A stretch of 64,000 bases of DNA from Johnsonella sp. (GCA_030529445.1 JAUMWW010000001.1:1-64000), one strand, 5' to 3'. Counted from the first letter of the stretch, positions 1 through 8,667 are shown. The notes: generated by a model from the sequence alone, not told the origin. Program-made: numbers and translations.

Positions 1-194
1 TTATCCTTCTTTTTATCTTTTTTCTTCTTATCTTTCTTTTTCGTTTCTTCCTCGTCTTCGTCTTTCGAAGCTTTTTTCTTCTTCTTGGACGATTCTTCGG
101 TGGTTTCCTTATCAGCCTTATCTTTACCGCTGCATGCGCTTACTGCGGTTGCGATGCAAAGGCAGCTGAGAAGCAAAAGTAAAATTTTTTTCAT
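1..194 (-). CDS. Lys/Asp/Glu-rich lipoprotein, C-terminus outside window
   Basis: The first 64 codons are visible and the frame is still open at the window edge. The N-terminus is a lipoprotein signal: two lysines, a Leu-rich hydrophobic stretch and a lipobox V18-S19-A20-C21. After Cys21 the chain is almost entirely Lys, Asp, Glu, Ser and Thr, with long lysine runs, so it is a flexible charged linker rather than a folded domain. A ribosome site AAAGGAG sits just upstream and a TTGACT-N17-TCTAAT promoter lies behind it. It would be anchored to the outer face of the membrane. What follows the linker cannot be seen, so no function is assigned. Confidence 0.7.
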   Translation of the reverse strand, partial: MKKILLLLLSCLCIATAVSACSGKDKADKETTEESSKKKKKASKDEDEEETKKKDKKKKDKKKD

Positions 195-235
195 AATCGT
201 ATCTCCTTTTCATCATTGTTAATAACCTCATTACT

Positions 236-264
236 ATTAGAACATTTTAGGTATCACAAGTCAA
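236..264 (-). promoter_or_regulatory. Predicted sigma-A promoter for the lipoprotein gene
   Basis: On the minus strand TTGACT (264-259) is separated by exactly 17 bases from TCTAAT (241-236). It lies 42 bases upstream of the lipoprotein start codon. Predicted from consensus only. Confidence 0.55.
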
Positions 265-361
265 TATTGAAATCGTATTTTTCAGGAAAAAATGCTCTAA
301 AGGAATAAGAAAAGCTTAAAAAACCGAAAGAAAAAGCTTAAGAAGCGCCGAGATTCATTGC

Positions 362-390
362 TTGATTGTGTTTCCATCATAGGATATAAT
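362..390 (+). promoter_or_regulatory. Predicted sigma-A promoter for the sigma-like gene and the run behind it
   Basis: TTGATT (362-367) and a perfect TATAAT (385-390) are separated by 17 bases. The start codon at 472 lies about 80 bases downstream, leaving a 5' leader of roughly 75 bases in which I see no strong structure. Confidence 0.65.
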
Positions 391-471
391 GAAAACAGAG
401 CATGTGAATGTTCAAACAGAACGCTGCGAAGCATATTGTAGAATGAAAAAGCAAAGCCGGGGGATAAAAGG

Positions 472-2340
472 TTGACTAATTTAAGCAAAATGGCGGAGGC
501 CATCAATAAAATTAGGCAGGGAGAGGCAGATGCTCTGGAGGATCTCTACCTTTTGACTTATAAGGACAGCTATTCCGATATTCGCTCTTTTTTAGATCAG
601 GAAAGCAGAATATGGAATATGGTGAAGGAAGTCTATGTCCAGGTATGGAATAAGAGGCAGAACATGCCCGAGGCGAATATTATCAGGCTCTGGATAAGAG
701 TGATTATCATAGACTTGGCAAAAAATGAAGGAATAGAAATTTCCGGAGAGTTTCCGGGCAGAGATTTAACGGAAGATATCAGAAGAGATGAAAAAGCGGC
801 GGCAACCCTGATCGAGATTGAGGAAGAACTGAGGATTTTTGACGAGGCGGACAGAAAGCTGCTGAGCTTAAAAAAATCGGAAAGGGATAAAAAGGAGGCT
901 TTGGAGCAAAGCTTTTTCTCGCAAGAGGAGGCGGAGGAAGAGGAAGGGAGAATACCGGCATATCTTACTCCGAACTTTTTTCGGCTCATCCCCGCGCTCT
1001 TCATCACGGGAATTGCCGTAGGATTAATTTTTTATGTAATGGAGGTAATCAATCATAATGCCTCGCTCAAAAACTTTGCCGTGGGATTTATCAGCAAACC
1101 TTCGGAAGCGCTTTTGTTGCAGAGCCAAGAGAGCGAAAGCCTGAATCAATTCGGATGGATTGAAACCGAGAAGGGACGCCGTTATAAAAAAGAGAGCGGA
1201 AGATTTATGGTGGAAGAGTGGCTGGAAGAAGAAGAAAAGCTATATTATTTCGATGATACGGGGTATATGGCGGTCGGCATGAAGGGAATCGGAGGGCAGA
1301 AGTTCAAGTTTGATCAGAGCGGCGCACTGATTCAGATCAGCAGAGAATATAAAGCGGAAGATAATCTCGAAATGATCGCGCAAAAATTCAAGGATGCGGG
1401 AAATGCGGACTTGGAAAAGAATATTGTGGATAATTCGATAAAATATTTCGGGGGCTGGATGTATTTCCTCTTAAAACTTCCCGAGAGCGATGAACTGCCC
1501 AAGCTGATGCGCTTTCGCGAGGAAAGCAAAGAAATCGAAATTATTGCGGAGAGGGTGGAAGGATTTATTCTCGTCAAGGATCATATTTGGTATAGCGCTG
1601 ACCAGAAAATAGAGCTCTTCGCCCCGGAAAAAGAAGCAAGAAGAATAAAGAGCATGTATAAGATCGGGATAAAAGACGAAAAATACGGATTTTATGATAT
1701 TTACGGCAATTTGTTTGAGGAAGGGGAAAGCCTTTGTATAGATAATCGCGTATATTCCTTAAAGAAGGGTATGATAGAGAGGATAGGAGAGGTTTTCTGC
1801 CCCTGGGGATCCGATATGCTCAAGTGGGAAAAAGAAGATAAGAATATTTATCTGGAGCACGGGAGCGTATTTTTAACCGAGGATGCACAGATCACGGCGC
1901 TCTGCTCTTCGGGGAGCATATTGTATTACAGCGTGAATGCGGATGAGGGGGAGGAGGCTTTCTGTGAAATCTATAAATATGATGCCGAGCGCCTTGACAA
2001 GAAGGAGCGGATCGGTAGGCTTCCCGGCGCAGTAAGAAGAATGTATTATTACGGCAATAAAGGAGAGGTCTACATGGAATATGCGCCGAAGGGAAAGGCT
2101 TCCTCCTATACAAGAATTGCGGTGATCACGGAGGATGGGAATCTTATGCTCATTGAGGAGGAAGGGGAATCCGAAAAAGAGGATGAGGTTCTGGAGCTGC
2201 TCATGGTAGAAGAGGAGAAGCTCTACTGCTACAGAAAAAAAGGGAAATGGAATCAGGAGAAAAGTGAATTCAGCACAAGCTCCGTATCAAGGGCGGAACT
2301 CGACAATACAAAGCGGGTCGGGCTCGAAGGCTCGGATTAG
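472..2340 (+). CDS. Membrane-spanning protein: sigma-region-2-like N-terminus, one TM helix, cell-wall-binding-like and sensor-like C-terminus
   Basis: 622 residues from a TTG start (GGGGG eight bases upstream; ATG at 490 is the alternative). Residues about 8-90 resemble ECF sigma region 2: an acidic ALEDLY helix, then MVKEVYVQVWNK and a basic/hydrophobic helix. No convincing sigma region 4 follows. Residues 100-165 are highly charged. A single hydrophobic helix spans 171-193. The part beyond it, presumably extracytoplasmic, begins with a segment (about 227-286) holding GWIETEKG and LYYFDDTGYM motifs, like the cell-wall/choline-binding repeats of the LRR protein at 36720-37060. The remaining 330 residues look like a beta-rich repeat domain of unknown family. 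The layout suggests an envelope sensor tied to transcription, but the sigma assignment rests on weak similarity seen by eye. First gene of a one-way run. Confidence 0.6.
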   Translation: MTNLSKMAEAINKIRQGEADALEDLYLLTYKDSYSDIRSFLDQESRIWNMVKEVYVQVWNKRQNMPEANIIRLWIRVIIIDLAKNEGIEISGEFPGRDLTEDIRRDEKAAATLIEIEEELRIFDEADRKLLSLKKSERDKKEALEQSFFSQEEAEEEEGRIPAYLTPNFFRLIPALFITGIAVGLIFYVMEVINHNASLKNFAVGFISKPSEALLLQSQESESLNQFGWIETEKGRRYKKESGRFMVEEWLEEEEKLYYFDDTGYMAVGMKGIGGQKFKFDQSGALIQISREYKAEDNLEMIAQKFKDAGNADLEKNIVDNSIKYFGGWMYFLLKLPESDELPKLMRFREESKEIEIIAERVEGFILVKDHIWYSADQKIELFAPEKEARRIKSMYKIGIKDEKYGFYDIYGNLFEEGESLCIDNRVYSLKKGMIERIGEVFCPWGSDMLKWEKEDKNIYLEHGSVFLTEDAQITALCSSGSILYYSVNADEGEEAFCEIYKYDAERLDKKERIGRLPGAVRRMYYYGNKGEVYMEYAPKGKASSYTRIAVITEDGNLMLIEEEGESEKEDEVLELLMVEEEKLYCYRKKGKWNQEKSEFSTSSVSRAELDNTKRVGLEGSD

Positions 2341-2358
2341 GGAAGGAAGTAAATAAAT

Positions 2359-3762
2359 ATGCAAGGCTCTTTGGCTCATGAATTAAAAAAATACACGGCT
2401 TCGGAAATTTATCCATTTCATATGCCCGGGCATAAAAGAAATCTTCCTGCCCGGATCAGGGAGGGATTGGAGCGGATAGAGGAATTGGATCTGACGGAGC
2501 TGGAGGAGAGCGATAATCTCCATGATCCGAAGGGCATTATCAAGGCGGCTTCGGAGTATGCGGCAGAAGTATACGGAGTCGAGAAAAGCTATTTTTTGAT
2601 TAACGGGAGCAGCTGCGGAATATTGGCGGCGATCGCCGCCTGTGCCGGGGCAAGAGAAAGAGGAAGGCTTCTTTTGATGGCGGAAAATGCGCATATTTGC
2701 GCATACCATGCACTGGAGATTACGGGAGCCCGGGCGGAGTATATTCCGGTAAAAAAAATACAGCCGCAGGGAATTGATTCCTCGGTCGATCCGCAGGAGA
2801 TCAAAGAGAGGCTGGAGAGCCTGAATATAAAAGGCGCGCTGCCCTTTGCTCTCTATCTTACCTCTCCCAGCTATGAGGGGGTGGTCTCCGATATTGAGAG
2901 CATTGCAAAAATAAGCCATGATTTCGGGCTTCCGCTGATTGTGGACGAGGCGCATGGAGCGCATCTTTGCTTTTTCGACCGATATGGAGAAACCGGGATA
3001 AAATCCGCGCTGGATTTGGGAGCGGATATTGTCGTGCAGAGTCTGCATAAAACACTTCCCGCCCTGACCCAGACGGCGATTCTCCACCTCAATTCGAAAC
3101 TGGTGGAAAAAAAATCGCTGGAACATATGCTCAGAGTTTTTCAAAGCAGTTCCCCCTCTTATATTTTACTGAGTTCGATCGATCTTGCCGTTCGCTATAT
3201 GCAGGAAAAGGGAAGAGAGCCCGTCAGAAGGCATCTGAGTATGCTGGAAGATTTTCGTGCCGAACTATCCTCGCTTAAGCATATAGAGATATGGGAAGCG
3301 GGAGAGGAGGTATATCGGCAGGATCCGAGCAAGCTTGTAATCACGATAAAAAAGAGCGCATCGGGGGAGGTCCTGGAAGCGGGAGGGGCATTGATGAAAA
3401 ACTTCTTAAAGGCCGAAGCCGGTATAGAGCTTGAAATGGCTGCCCGCTCCTATGCGCTGGCGATCACAAGCATCTGTGATACGAAAGAGGGATTGCAAAA
3501 GCTCAAAAGAGCACTCTTTGCTCTGGATCGGTGCATAGAACAATTTGCATCGGAGAAAATAAGACGGGAAAGAAAAGGCGAAACGAAAAAGGAGGAAGAG
3601 GAGAATCGCCTTCGGGCAATGGAAGGAAGAAAAGTTCGGGAATATATATATGCCTATCCTCCGGGAATTCCGATTCTTAAGCCGGGAGAATATTTGGATA
3701 AGAAAAAACGAGAGGAGATATCCGCATATATCAAAGAGGGGATTCAGATCATAGGAATATAG
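2359..3762 (+). CDS. Orn/Lys/Arg decarboxylase-family PLP enzyme (YaaO-like)
   Basis: 467 residues, fold-type I PLP enzyme. The opening FHMPGHKRN is the hallmark of the family. The PLP-site Asp lies in VDEAHGAHL (about residue 196) and the Schiff-base lysine in SLHKTLPALTQTA (about residue 230). The short length matches the Firmicute YaaO/SpeA-like group rather than the long inducible decarboxylases of enteric bacteria. A decarboxylase acting on arginine, lysine or ornithine for polyamine synthesis is expected, but the substrate cannot be read from sequence. In Bacillus yaaO begins the tmk-holB-yaaT neighbourhood, as here. GGAAGGA lies about 11 bases before the ATG. Confidence 0.85.
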   Translation: MQGSLAHELKKYTASEIYPFHMPGHKRNLPARIREGLERIEELDLTELEESDNLHDPKGIIKAASEYAAEVYGVEKSYFLINGSSCGILAAIAACAGARERGRLLLMAENAHICAYHALEITGARAEYIPVKKIQPQGIDSSVDPQEIKERLESLNIKGALPFALYLTSPSYEGVVSDIESIAKISHDFGLPLIVDEAHGAHLCFFDRYGETGIKSALDLGADIVVQSLHKTLPALTQTAILHLNSKLVEKKSLEHMLRVFQSSSPSYILLSSIDLAVRYMQEKGREPVRRHLSMLEDFRAELSSLKHIEIWEAGEEVYRQDPSKLVITIKKSASGEVLEAGGALMKNFLKAEAGIELEMAARSYALAITSICDTKEGLQKLKRALFALDRCIEQFASEKIRRERKGETKKEEEENRLRAMEGRKVREYIYAYPPGIPILKPGEYLDKKKREEISAYIKEGIQIIGI

Positions 3763-3798
3763 AAAAAAGAAAGCGATCTTTGTTTAACGGGAGAAAGA

Positions 3799-4380
3799 AT
3801 GGGCAAGATATATTATGTAATGGGCAAAAGCGCATCGGGAAAGGACACGATTTATAATAAATTATACGAATCCTGTCCGAAGATGAAGAAGGTGATCATC
3901 TATACGACCAGACCGAAAAGAGAAGATGAGAAGGAGGGGGTGGAATACCACTTCGTCAGCGAAGAAAAGCTGATGGAATTCGAACGCGCGAATAAGCTGA
4001 TTGAAAAAAGAGTCTATCATACGGTACACGGTCCCTGGTCTTATGCTACGGTGGATGACGGGCAGATTAAGCTCGGGCACAGAAATTACTTAATCATCGG
4101 AACCTTGGAATCGTATTTAAAAATACTGGATTATTTCGGAAAGGATCAGGTATATCCGATTTATATCCAGCTTGATCCGGGCATACGGCTGCAGAGAGCG
4201 CTGAACAGGGAAAATATGCAATCCGAGCCGAAATACGCCGAAATGTGCCGGAGATTTCTGGCGGATGAACATGATTTTTCGGAGGAAAAATTGAAGGAAG
4301 CGGAAATTGAAAAAAGATATATCAATGAAGATTTGCATAAATGTCTGGAGGAAATAAAGGCGGATATCGAGCCTGTTTAA
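3799..4380 (+). CDS. Guanylate kinase-like protein
   Basis: 193 residues, close to guanylate kinase length. The P-loop is G9-KSASGKD-T17 and the GMP-binding signature is present as YTTRPKREDEKEGVEYHF. The later GMP-contact region reads VYHTVHGPWSYATV, clearly diverged from the usual EYAEVFGNYYGT. It should phosphorylate GMP or a related nucleotide, but it may be a specialised paralogue: it sits between yaaO and holB, where Bacillus has thymidylate kinase. Start supported by GGGAGA six bases upstream. Confidence 0.75.
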   Translation: MGKIYYVMGKSASGKDTIYNKLYESCPKMKKVIIYTTRPKREDEKEGVEYHFVSEEKLMEFERANKLIEKRVYHTVHGPWSYATVDDGQIKLGHRNYLIIGTLESYLKILDYFGKDQVYPIYIQLDPGIRLQRALNRENMQSEPKYAEMCRRFLADEHDFSEEKLKEAEIEKRYINEDLHKCLEEIKADIEPV

Positions 4381-4387
4381 GATAGAG

Positions 4388-5386
4388 ATGTTTCATTATG
4401 ATGATGTGTTCGGACAGGATGAGGTAAAGGAATATTTAAAAAAAATAAGGCTCTCCTCCCGCTTTTCCCACGCATATATTATCGAGGGAGAAAGAGGGAT
4501 GGGGAAAACCCTTCTCGCTCTTTCCTGGGCTTCGAGTCTCTTATGCGAGAAAGAGGGGGAGCTTGCCTGCGGATGCTGCCACAGCTGTCGGCAGATTGCG
4601 GCAAAAACGCATCCCGATCTTAATCTCATCAAGGGAGAGAAGGCGAATCTCATCACCGTGGGAGAGGTAAGAGAAAAAATTTGCGAGGATATACAGATCA
4701 GGCCCTATAGCGGCAGGTATAAGATATATCTTGTGCAGGAGGCGGATAAGATGAATGTATCCGCGCAGAATGCTTTGCTAAAAACTTTGGAAGAACCGCC
4801 CGATTATGCTATAATTATTTTGCTTTGCGATAATCGGGAGGGTTTTTTGGAGACCTTAAAAAGCAGATGCATTAAACTAAAACTCAAGCCCCAGCCCAAA
4901 GAGCTGATTATAAAGCGGCTTGTCGATCTTTACGGGGATCGGGAAAGGGCGGAGCGTTTCAGCGGATTTGCAAGAGGAAATATCGGAAGAGCAAAGCGCC
5001 TGATCAGCAGCAGGGAAAGCGAATCCGAGTTCGAACAGAATATTGAGATTTTGGAAAAACTCCATATTTCGGATGCGAGAGCGAGAATGAGAGATTTGGA
5101 GAGTTTAAAAAACAGGGAGAATCTCGGGGATTTTTTGGATTTTTGCAGATGCTGGTACAGAGATATTCTTGTATTGAAAACGGGAAATCCGAAAGAAAAA
5201 CTTCTGTTCGGTTATAAATACAGCGAACTCAAAGCGATAGCGGAATTTTTCGACTATTCGGATTTTAATCAAATATTGTCGGCGATCGAGAGGGCAAAAT
5301 CAAGATTGGAAGCCAATGTAAATAAGGAGCTTGTGATGAAGATCATGCTGGCGGAGATGAAAAAAAGAAATAAGGAGAAAATATGA
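4388..5386 (+). CDS. holB: DNA polymerase III delta' subunit
   Basis: 332 residues, clamp-loader AAA+ subunit. Walker A is G34-ERGMGK-T41. A zinc module follows with Cys53, Cys61, Cys64 and Cys67 (C-x7-C-x2-C-x2-C), the delta' spacing. The region VQEADKMNVSAQNALLKTLEEPP is the expected Walker B/sensor segment. It would act with the tau/gamma and delta subunits to load the beta clamp. It starts seven bases after the kinase-like gene and overlaps ricT by four bases (ATGA), so the two are translationally coupled, as in Bacillus. Confidence 0.93.
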   Translation: MFHYDDVFGQDEVKEYLKKIRLSSRFSHAYIIEGERGMGKTLLALSWASSLLCEKEGELACGCCHSCRQIAAKTHPDLNLIKGEKANLITVGEVREKICEDIQIRPYSGRYKIYLVQEADKMNVSAQNALLKTLEEPPDYAIIILLCDNREGFLETLKSRCIKLKLKPQPKELIIKRLVDLYGDRERAERFSGFARGNIGRAKRLISSRESESEFEQNIEILEKLHISDARARMRDLESLKNRENLGDFLDFCRCWYRDILVLKTGNPKEKLLFGYKYSELKAIAEFFDYSDFNQILSAIERAKSRLEANVNKELVMKIMLAEMKKRNKEKI

Positions 5387-6351
5387 CAAGGGTTGTCGGT
5401 GTCAGATTTAGAGAAGTTGGAAAAATTTATTATTTTGATCCGGGTGAGATCGATCTTTCTACCGGAGAGAAGGTAATTGTAGATACTTCCAGAGGTTTGG
5501 AATGCGGTACGGTAGTGCTCGGGAACAGAGAGGTAGAGGATAAGAATATCGTATCCCCCTTAAGGCAGGTAAAAAGAAAGGCCTATGAGGAGGATATTAA
5601 AAGGCTGGAATATAACAGAAGCAGGGAAGCCGAGGCGTTTAAGCTCTGCAAGAAGAAAATTATCGAGCACGGCCTTGAGATGAAGCTGATATCAGCAGAA
5701 TATACCTTTGATAATACGAAGCTGCTCTTTTACTTTACCTCGGAAGGAAGAGTGGATTTCAGAGATCTGGTAAAGGATTTGGCGCTGATTTTTAAGCTCC
5801 GGATAGAGCTGCGCCAAGTCGGGGTCAGAGATGAAACGAGGATGGTGGGAGGAATCGGAACCTGCGGCAGACCTCTTTGCTGCCATTCCTATCTCTCGGA
5901 TTTTGCCCCCGTTTCCATCAAGATGGCGAAGGAGCAGAATCTGTCTTTAAATCCTCAAAAGATCAGCGGAGTATGCGGCAGGCTGATGTGTTGTTTAAAG
6001 AATGAGGCGGAGACCTATGAATATTTAAACAATAAGCTTCCCCGGGAGGGGGACGAGGTTGAAACTGCGGAGGGAATCGGAATCGTTTCTTCGGTGAATG
6101 TCTTGCGGCAGAAAGTAAAGATCCTGATTGCAAGGGATAATGAAAACAAAGAGCTCATGGAATATGATGTCAAAGAGGTAAAAATAAGAACAAGAAAGAA
6201 ACCGAGCCGCCGCTTACAGGAGTCCGATGAGGAGATGGCGGAAGAGCCGATGGAAGCAAATCGGGAAAAGAAAGCGGAGCCCGGCGAGAATAAACAAGGC
6301 TCTGCACCGAGGAAGAAATCCAGAAACAGGAAAAAGACGCCACAAAACTAA
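5383..6351 (+). CDS. ricT: PSP1-domain protein RicT (YaaT)
   Basis: 322 residues. The PSP1 core carries the characteristic cysteines in CGRPLCCHSYL and GVCGRLMCCLKNE, which in Bacillus RicT help bind the iron-sulfur clusters of the RicA-RicF-RicT complex acting on RNase Y and mRNA maturation. The last 55 residues are a charged, Lys/Glu-rich, probably disordered tail. It overlaps holB by four bases. Family assignment is firm. Whether RicA and RicF partners exist elsewhere in the genome cannot be seen. Confidence 0.92.
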   Translation: MTRVVGVRFREVGKIYYFDPGEIDLSTGEKVIVDTSRGLECGTVVLGNREVEDKNIVSPLRQVKRKAYEEDIKRLEYNRSREAEAFKLCKKKIIEHGLEMKLISAEYTFDNTKLLFYFTSEGRVDFRDLVKDLALIFKLRIELRQVGVRDETRMVGGIGTCGRPLCCHSYLSDFAPVSIKMAKEQNLSLNPQKISGVCGRLMCCLKNEAETYEYLNNKLPREGDEVETAEGIGIVSSVNVLRQKVKILIARDNENKELMEYDVKEVKIRTRKKPSRRLQESDEEMAEEPMEANREKKAEPGENKQGSAPRKKSRNRKKTPQN

Positions 6352-6376
6352 GAAGGAAAAGGGAGAATTGCAGAAA

Positions 6377-7123
6377 ATGCAGGAAAATGCGGAATTCCTT
6401 AAAGAGGGAGAACGTATTGACGATCTGGAAAGAAGCGGTCTGAAAATCATACAAAATCCGGAAAAATTCTGTTTCGGGATCGATGCGGTTTTACTGAGCG
6501 GATTTGCAAGAATCAAAGAAGGGGAGCTGATCGCCGATATAGGTACGGGAACCGGGATTATTCCCATTTTATTGACGGCAAAGAGCAGGGGAAGGAAATT
6601 TATCGGCATTGAAATTCAGGAAGATATGGCGAATATGGCAAAGAGAAGCGTAGCCTTGAATAAACTGGAAGACCGGGTGGAGATTCTTTGCAGAGATATT
6701 AAAGAAATCGGGGAAGAGATTCGTTCTTCCTCTTTGGATGCGGTTCTCAGCAACCCGCCTTATATGGTTGCATCCGGAGGGATTGTGAATCCGGATGAGG
6801 GGCTTGCGATAGCCAGACATGAGATAAAATGCAGTCTTTCGGATATATTGAGGGAAAGCGGCAGAATGCTCAAAAAGGGCGGGAGGCTTTATATGGTGCA
6901 CAGACCGCATAGATTAAGCGAAATAATATGCGGGATGAGGGAGTATGCGCTGGAGGCGAAGCGCATCAGGCTTGTGCATCCCTATAAAGAAAAGCCGGCA
7001 AATCTGGTTCTGATCGAGGCGGCGAAGGGGGGCGGCGTTTGGATGGATGTCGAGCCTCCGCTGATCATATATGAAGCTCCGGGAAAATATACGCAGGAGA
7101 TTTTGGATGTATATGGATACTAA
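6377..7123 (+). CDS. tRNA1(Val) (adenine37-N6)-methyltransferase-like protein (YabB family)
   Basis: 248 residues from ATG 6377; a TTG at 6368 is an alternative with similar ribosome-site spacing. Class I SAM methyltransferase: motif I is DIGTGTGIIPILL and the catalytic N6-adenine motif is NPPY in LSNPPYMVASGG. The N-terminus (ERIDDLERSGLKIIQNPEKF) is typical of the TrmN6/YfiC/YabB group. It lies between ricT and rsmI exactly as yabB does in Bacillus. An open frame extends upstream to 6227, inside ricT, but has no start signal there. Confidence 0.88.
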   Translation: MQENAEFLKEGERIDDLERSGLKIIQNPEKFCFGIDAVLLSGFARIKEGELIADIGTGTGIIPILLTAKSRGRKFIGIEIQEDMANMAKRSVALNKLEDRVEILCRDIKEIGEEIRSSSLDAVLSNPPYMVASGGIVNPDEGLAIARHEIKCSLSDILRESGRMLKKGGRLYMVHRPHRLSEIICGMREYALEAKRIRLVHPYKEKPANLVLIEAAKGGGVWMDVEPPLIIYEAPGKYTQEILDVYGY

Positions 7124-8006
7124 GGAAGAAAAGAAGAGTCGGGGAATGATATATCTTGTCGCAACGCCGATCGGCAATCTCGGGGATATCAGCTTTCGGG
7201 CTTTGGAGATCCTTGCCGCCTCCGATCTGATCGCGGCGGAGGATACGAGAAATACGATCAAGCTTTTGAATCATTATCAGATCGCAAAGCCGATGCGAAG
7301 CTATCATGAGCATAATAAAATCGAAAGAGCATATGAGCTGATCGAAGAAGCGAGAGAGGGAAAACTGGTTGCGGTGGTGACGGATGCCGGTATGCCTGCA
7401 ATATCCGATCCCGGAGAGGACCTGGTACGGATCGCATACGAGGAGGGCATAGAGGTCAGTCTGGTTCCGGGAGCCTGCGCGGCATTGGGCGCATTGGCCT
7501 TAAGCGGGCTTCCCGGCAGAAACTTTGTATTTGAGGGATTTTTGCCGCTTCCCAAGAAGGAGAGGGAAAATGTTTTAAAGAGCCTGGAGCATGAGTACCG
7601 TACGATCATCCTCTATGAAGCGCCGCATAGATTGCTTAAGACATTAAAGGAGCTTTCTGCCCTCTTCGGGCGGGAGAGAATGGCGGTTCTCGTGAGAGAA
7701 TTGACCAAAAAGCATGAAGAGGTGATCCGGGGGGAGCTGGGGCTTTTGGAGGAGGAGTACGAAAGCGGACAGAGAATTCCCAGAGGAGAGTATGTGCTTG
7801 TGATTCGGGGAAGGAGCAGGGAAGAGGACGAAAAGCAAAACCAGCTTGCATGGAATGCGCTCAGCATGGATGAGCATATGGCGATTTATGAAGGAAGAGG
7901 CATCGCGCAGAAAGAGGCGATGAAAATGGTGGCAAAAGATAGGGGCATCTCCAAGCGGGAGGTCTATCAAAGCCTTTTAAAAAATAGAAGCCCTGCGCGG
8001 CAGTGA
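7107..8006 (+). CDS. rsmI: 16S rRNA (cytidine1402-2'-O)-methyltransferase
   Basis: 299 residues. Tetrapyrrole-methylase fold with all landmarks of RsmI: VATPIGNLGDISFRALEIL, AAEDTRNTIKLL, VTDAGMPAISDPGEDLV and YEAPHRLLKTL. It 2'-O-methylates C1402 of 16S rRNA in the decoding centre. ATG 7107 is chosen because AGGAG lies seven bases upstream at 7095-7099; this overlaps the end of the preceding methyltransferase gene by 17 bases. Last gene of the run; a terminator follows. Confidence 0.94.
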   Translation: MYMDTKEEKKSRGMIYLVATPIGNLGDISFRALEILAASDLIAAEDTRNTIKLLNHYQIAKPMRSYHEHNKIERAYELIEEAREGKLVAVVTDAGMPAISDPGEDLVRIAYEEGIEVSLVPGACAALGALALSGLPGRNFVFEGFLPLPKKERENVLKSLEHEYRTIILYEAPHRLLKTLKELSALFGRERMAVLVRELTKKHEEVIRGELGLLEEEYESGQRIPRGEYVLVIRGRSREEDEKQNQLAWNALSMDEHMAIYEGRGIAQKEAMKMVAKDRGISKREVYQSLLKNRSPARQ

Positions 8007-8020
8007 TCAATAAGCATTAA

Positions 8021-8073
8021 AAAAACCACTCTGAAAGAGCCTGAAGTCCGGGCGCTGTTTCGGGGTGGTTTTT
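8021..8073. terminator. Bidirectional intrinsic terminator between rsmI and the XRE gene
   Basis: AAAAACCAC (8021-8029) pairs with GTGGTTTTT (8065-8073) around a GC-rich loop. The A and T tracts on the two sides let it work for rsmI on the plus strand and for the XRE gene on the minus strand. Confidence 0.75.
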
Positions 8074-8094
8074 AGATGCTTAAAATTATGATCC

Positions 8095-8433
8095 TTAACG
8101 TTTTTTTCGATCCCTGCGCAGTTTTTTACATAGCTCATAGACCAGATTTCTGGAAGAGGAGTCCATATTGCGCAATGCCAAAATGAACTCTTCTTCGGTT
8201 CTGGTCAAGATCAGAGCCCTCTCCGTATTATATTGCGCAATATCGATATCGTCATTCACCAGGCATTCGATGGGAACATTAAAAATATTGCTCATCTCGG
8301 TTAAGGTATGATAGCCTGCCTCGCTCCCGCCGAGTTCATACTTGCAAATCGCCTGCTGAGAAACATGAACCATTTTTGCCAAATCTGCCTGAGAAAGCTG
8401 TGCTCTTTCCCGCAGCAATCGTAGATTTTTCAT
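8095..8433 (-). CDS. XRE-family transcriptional regulator
   Basis: 112 residues. A Cro/C1-type helix-turn-helix occupies about residues 3-60 (LRERAQLSQADLAKMVHVSQQAICKYE is the two-helix core). The C-terminal 45 residues are charged and helical, probably a dimerisation segment. GAGGTG lies eight bases before the ATG. It stands alone and points away from rfbD, and is convergent with rsmI. Target genes unknown; autoregulation is the default guess. Confidence 0.85.
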   Translation of the reverse strand: MKNLRLLRERAQLSQADLAKMVHVSQQAICKYELGGSEAGYHTLTEMSNIFNVPIECLVNDDIDIAQYNTERALILTRTEEEFILALRNMDSSSRNLVYELCKKLRRDRKKR

Positions 8434-8453
8434 TTGGTTTCACCTCTTTTTCT

Positions 8454-8482
8454 ATTTTATCAATTGAAAAGCTCCGAATAAA
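8454..8482 (-). promoter_or_regulatory. Possible promoter for the XRE gene
   Basis: On the minus strand a weak TTTATT (8482-8477) is 17 bases from TAAAAT (8459-8454), 20 bases before the start codon. The -35 matches only three of six positions. Together with the rfbD promoter and hairpin listed next, this is all I see in the 303-base gap 8434-8736. Confidence 0.35.
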
Positions 8483-8621
8483 GAAACGAATAAGAGTTGA
8501 AAACAAACAACCAAAAGAGGTAAAAGAGGGAGAGGCTGAAGAGGGGAATGAAAAAATCCTCTTAAAAGAGAGGGAAAAAGCCGTGAAAAGAGGGGGTATA
8601 TTTAAAAAATATTTAATATTA

Positions 8622-8650
8622 TAGAAACTGTCTCGAATATATGCTAAAAT
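8622..8650 (+). promoter_or_regulatory. Predicted extended -10 promoter for rfbD
   Basis: TAGAAA (8622-8627), a 17-base spacer and TGCTAAAAT (8642-8650, an extended -10). The start codon of rfbD is 87 bases beyond, so the leader would include the hairpin at 8668-8710. Confidence 0.5.
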
Positions 8651-8667
8651 TAGCCCATAAAATCCGG

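Noticed and set aside
8095-8433. XRE gene as the missing FabT regulator
   Set aside because: Both small regulators in the window (here and at 52451) are Cro/C1-type, not the winged-helix MarR family to which FabT belongs.
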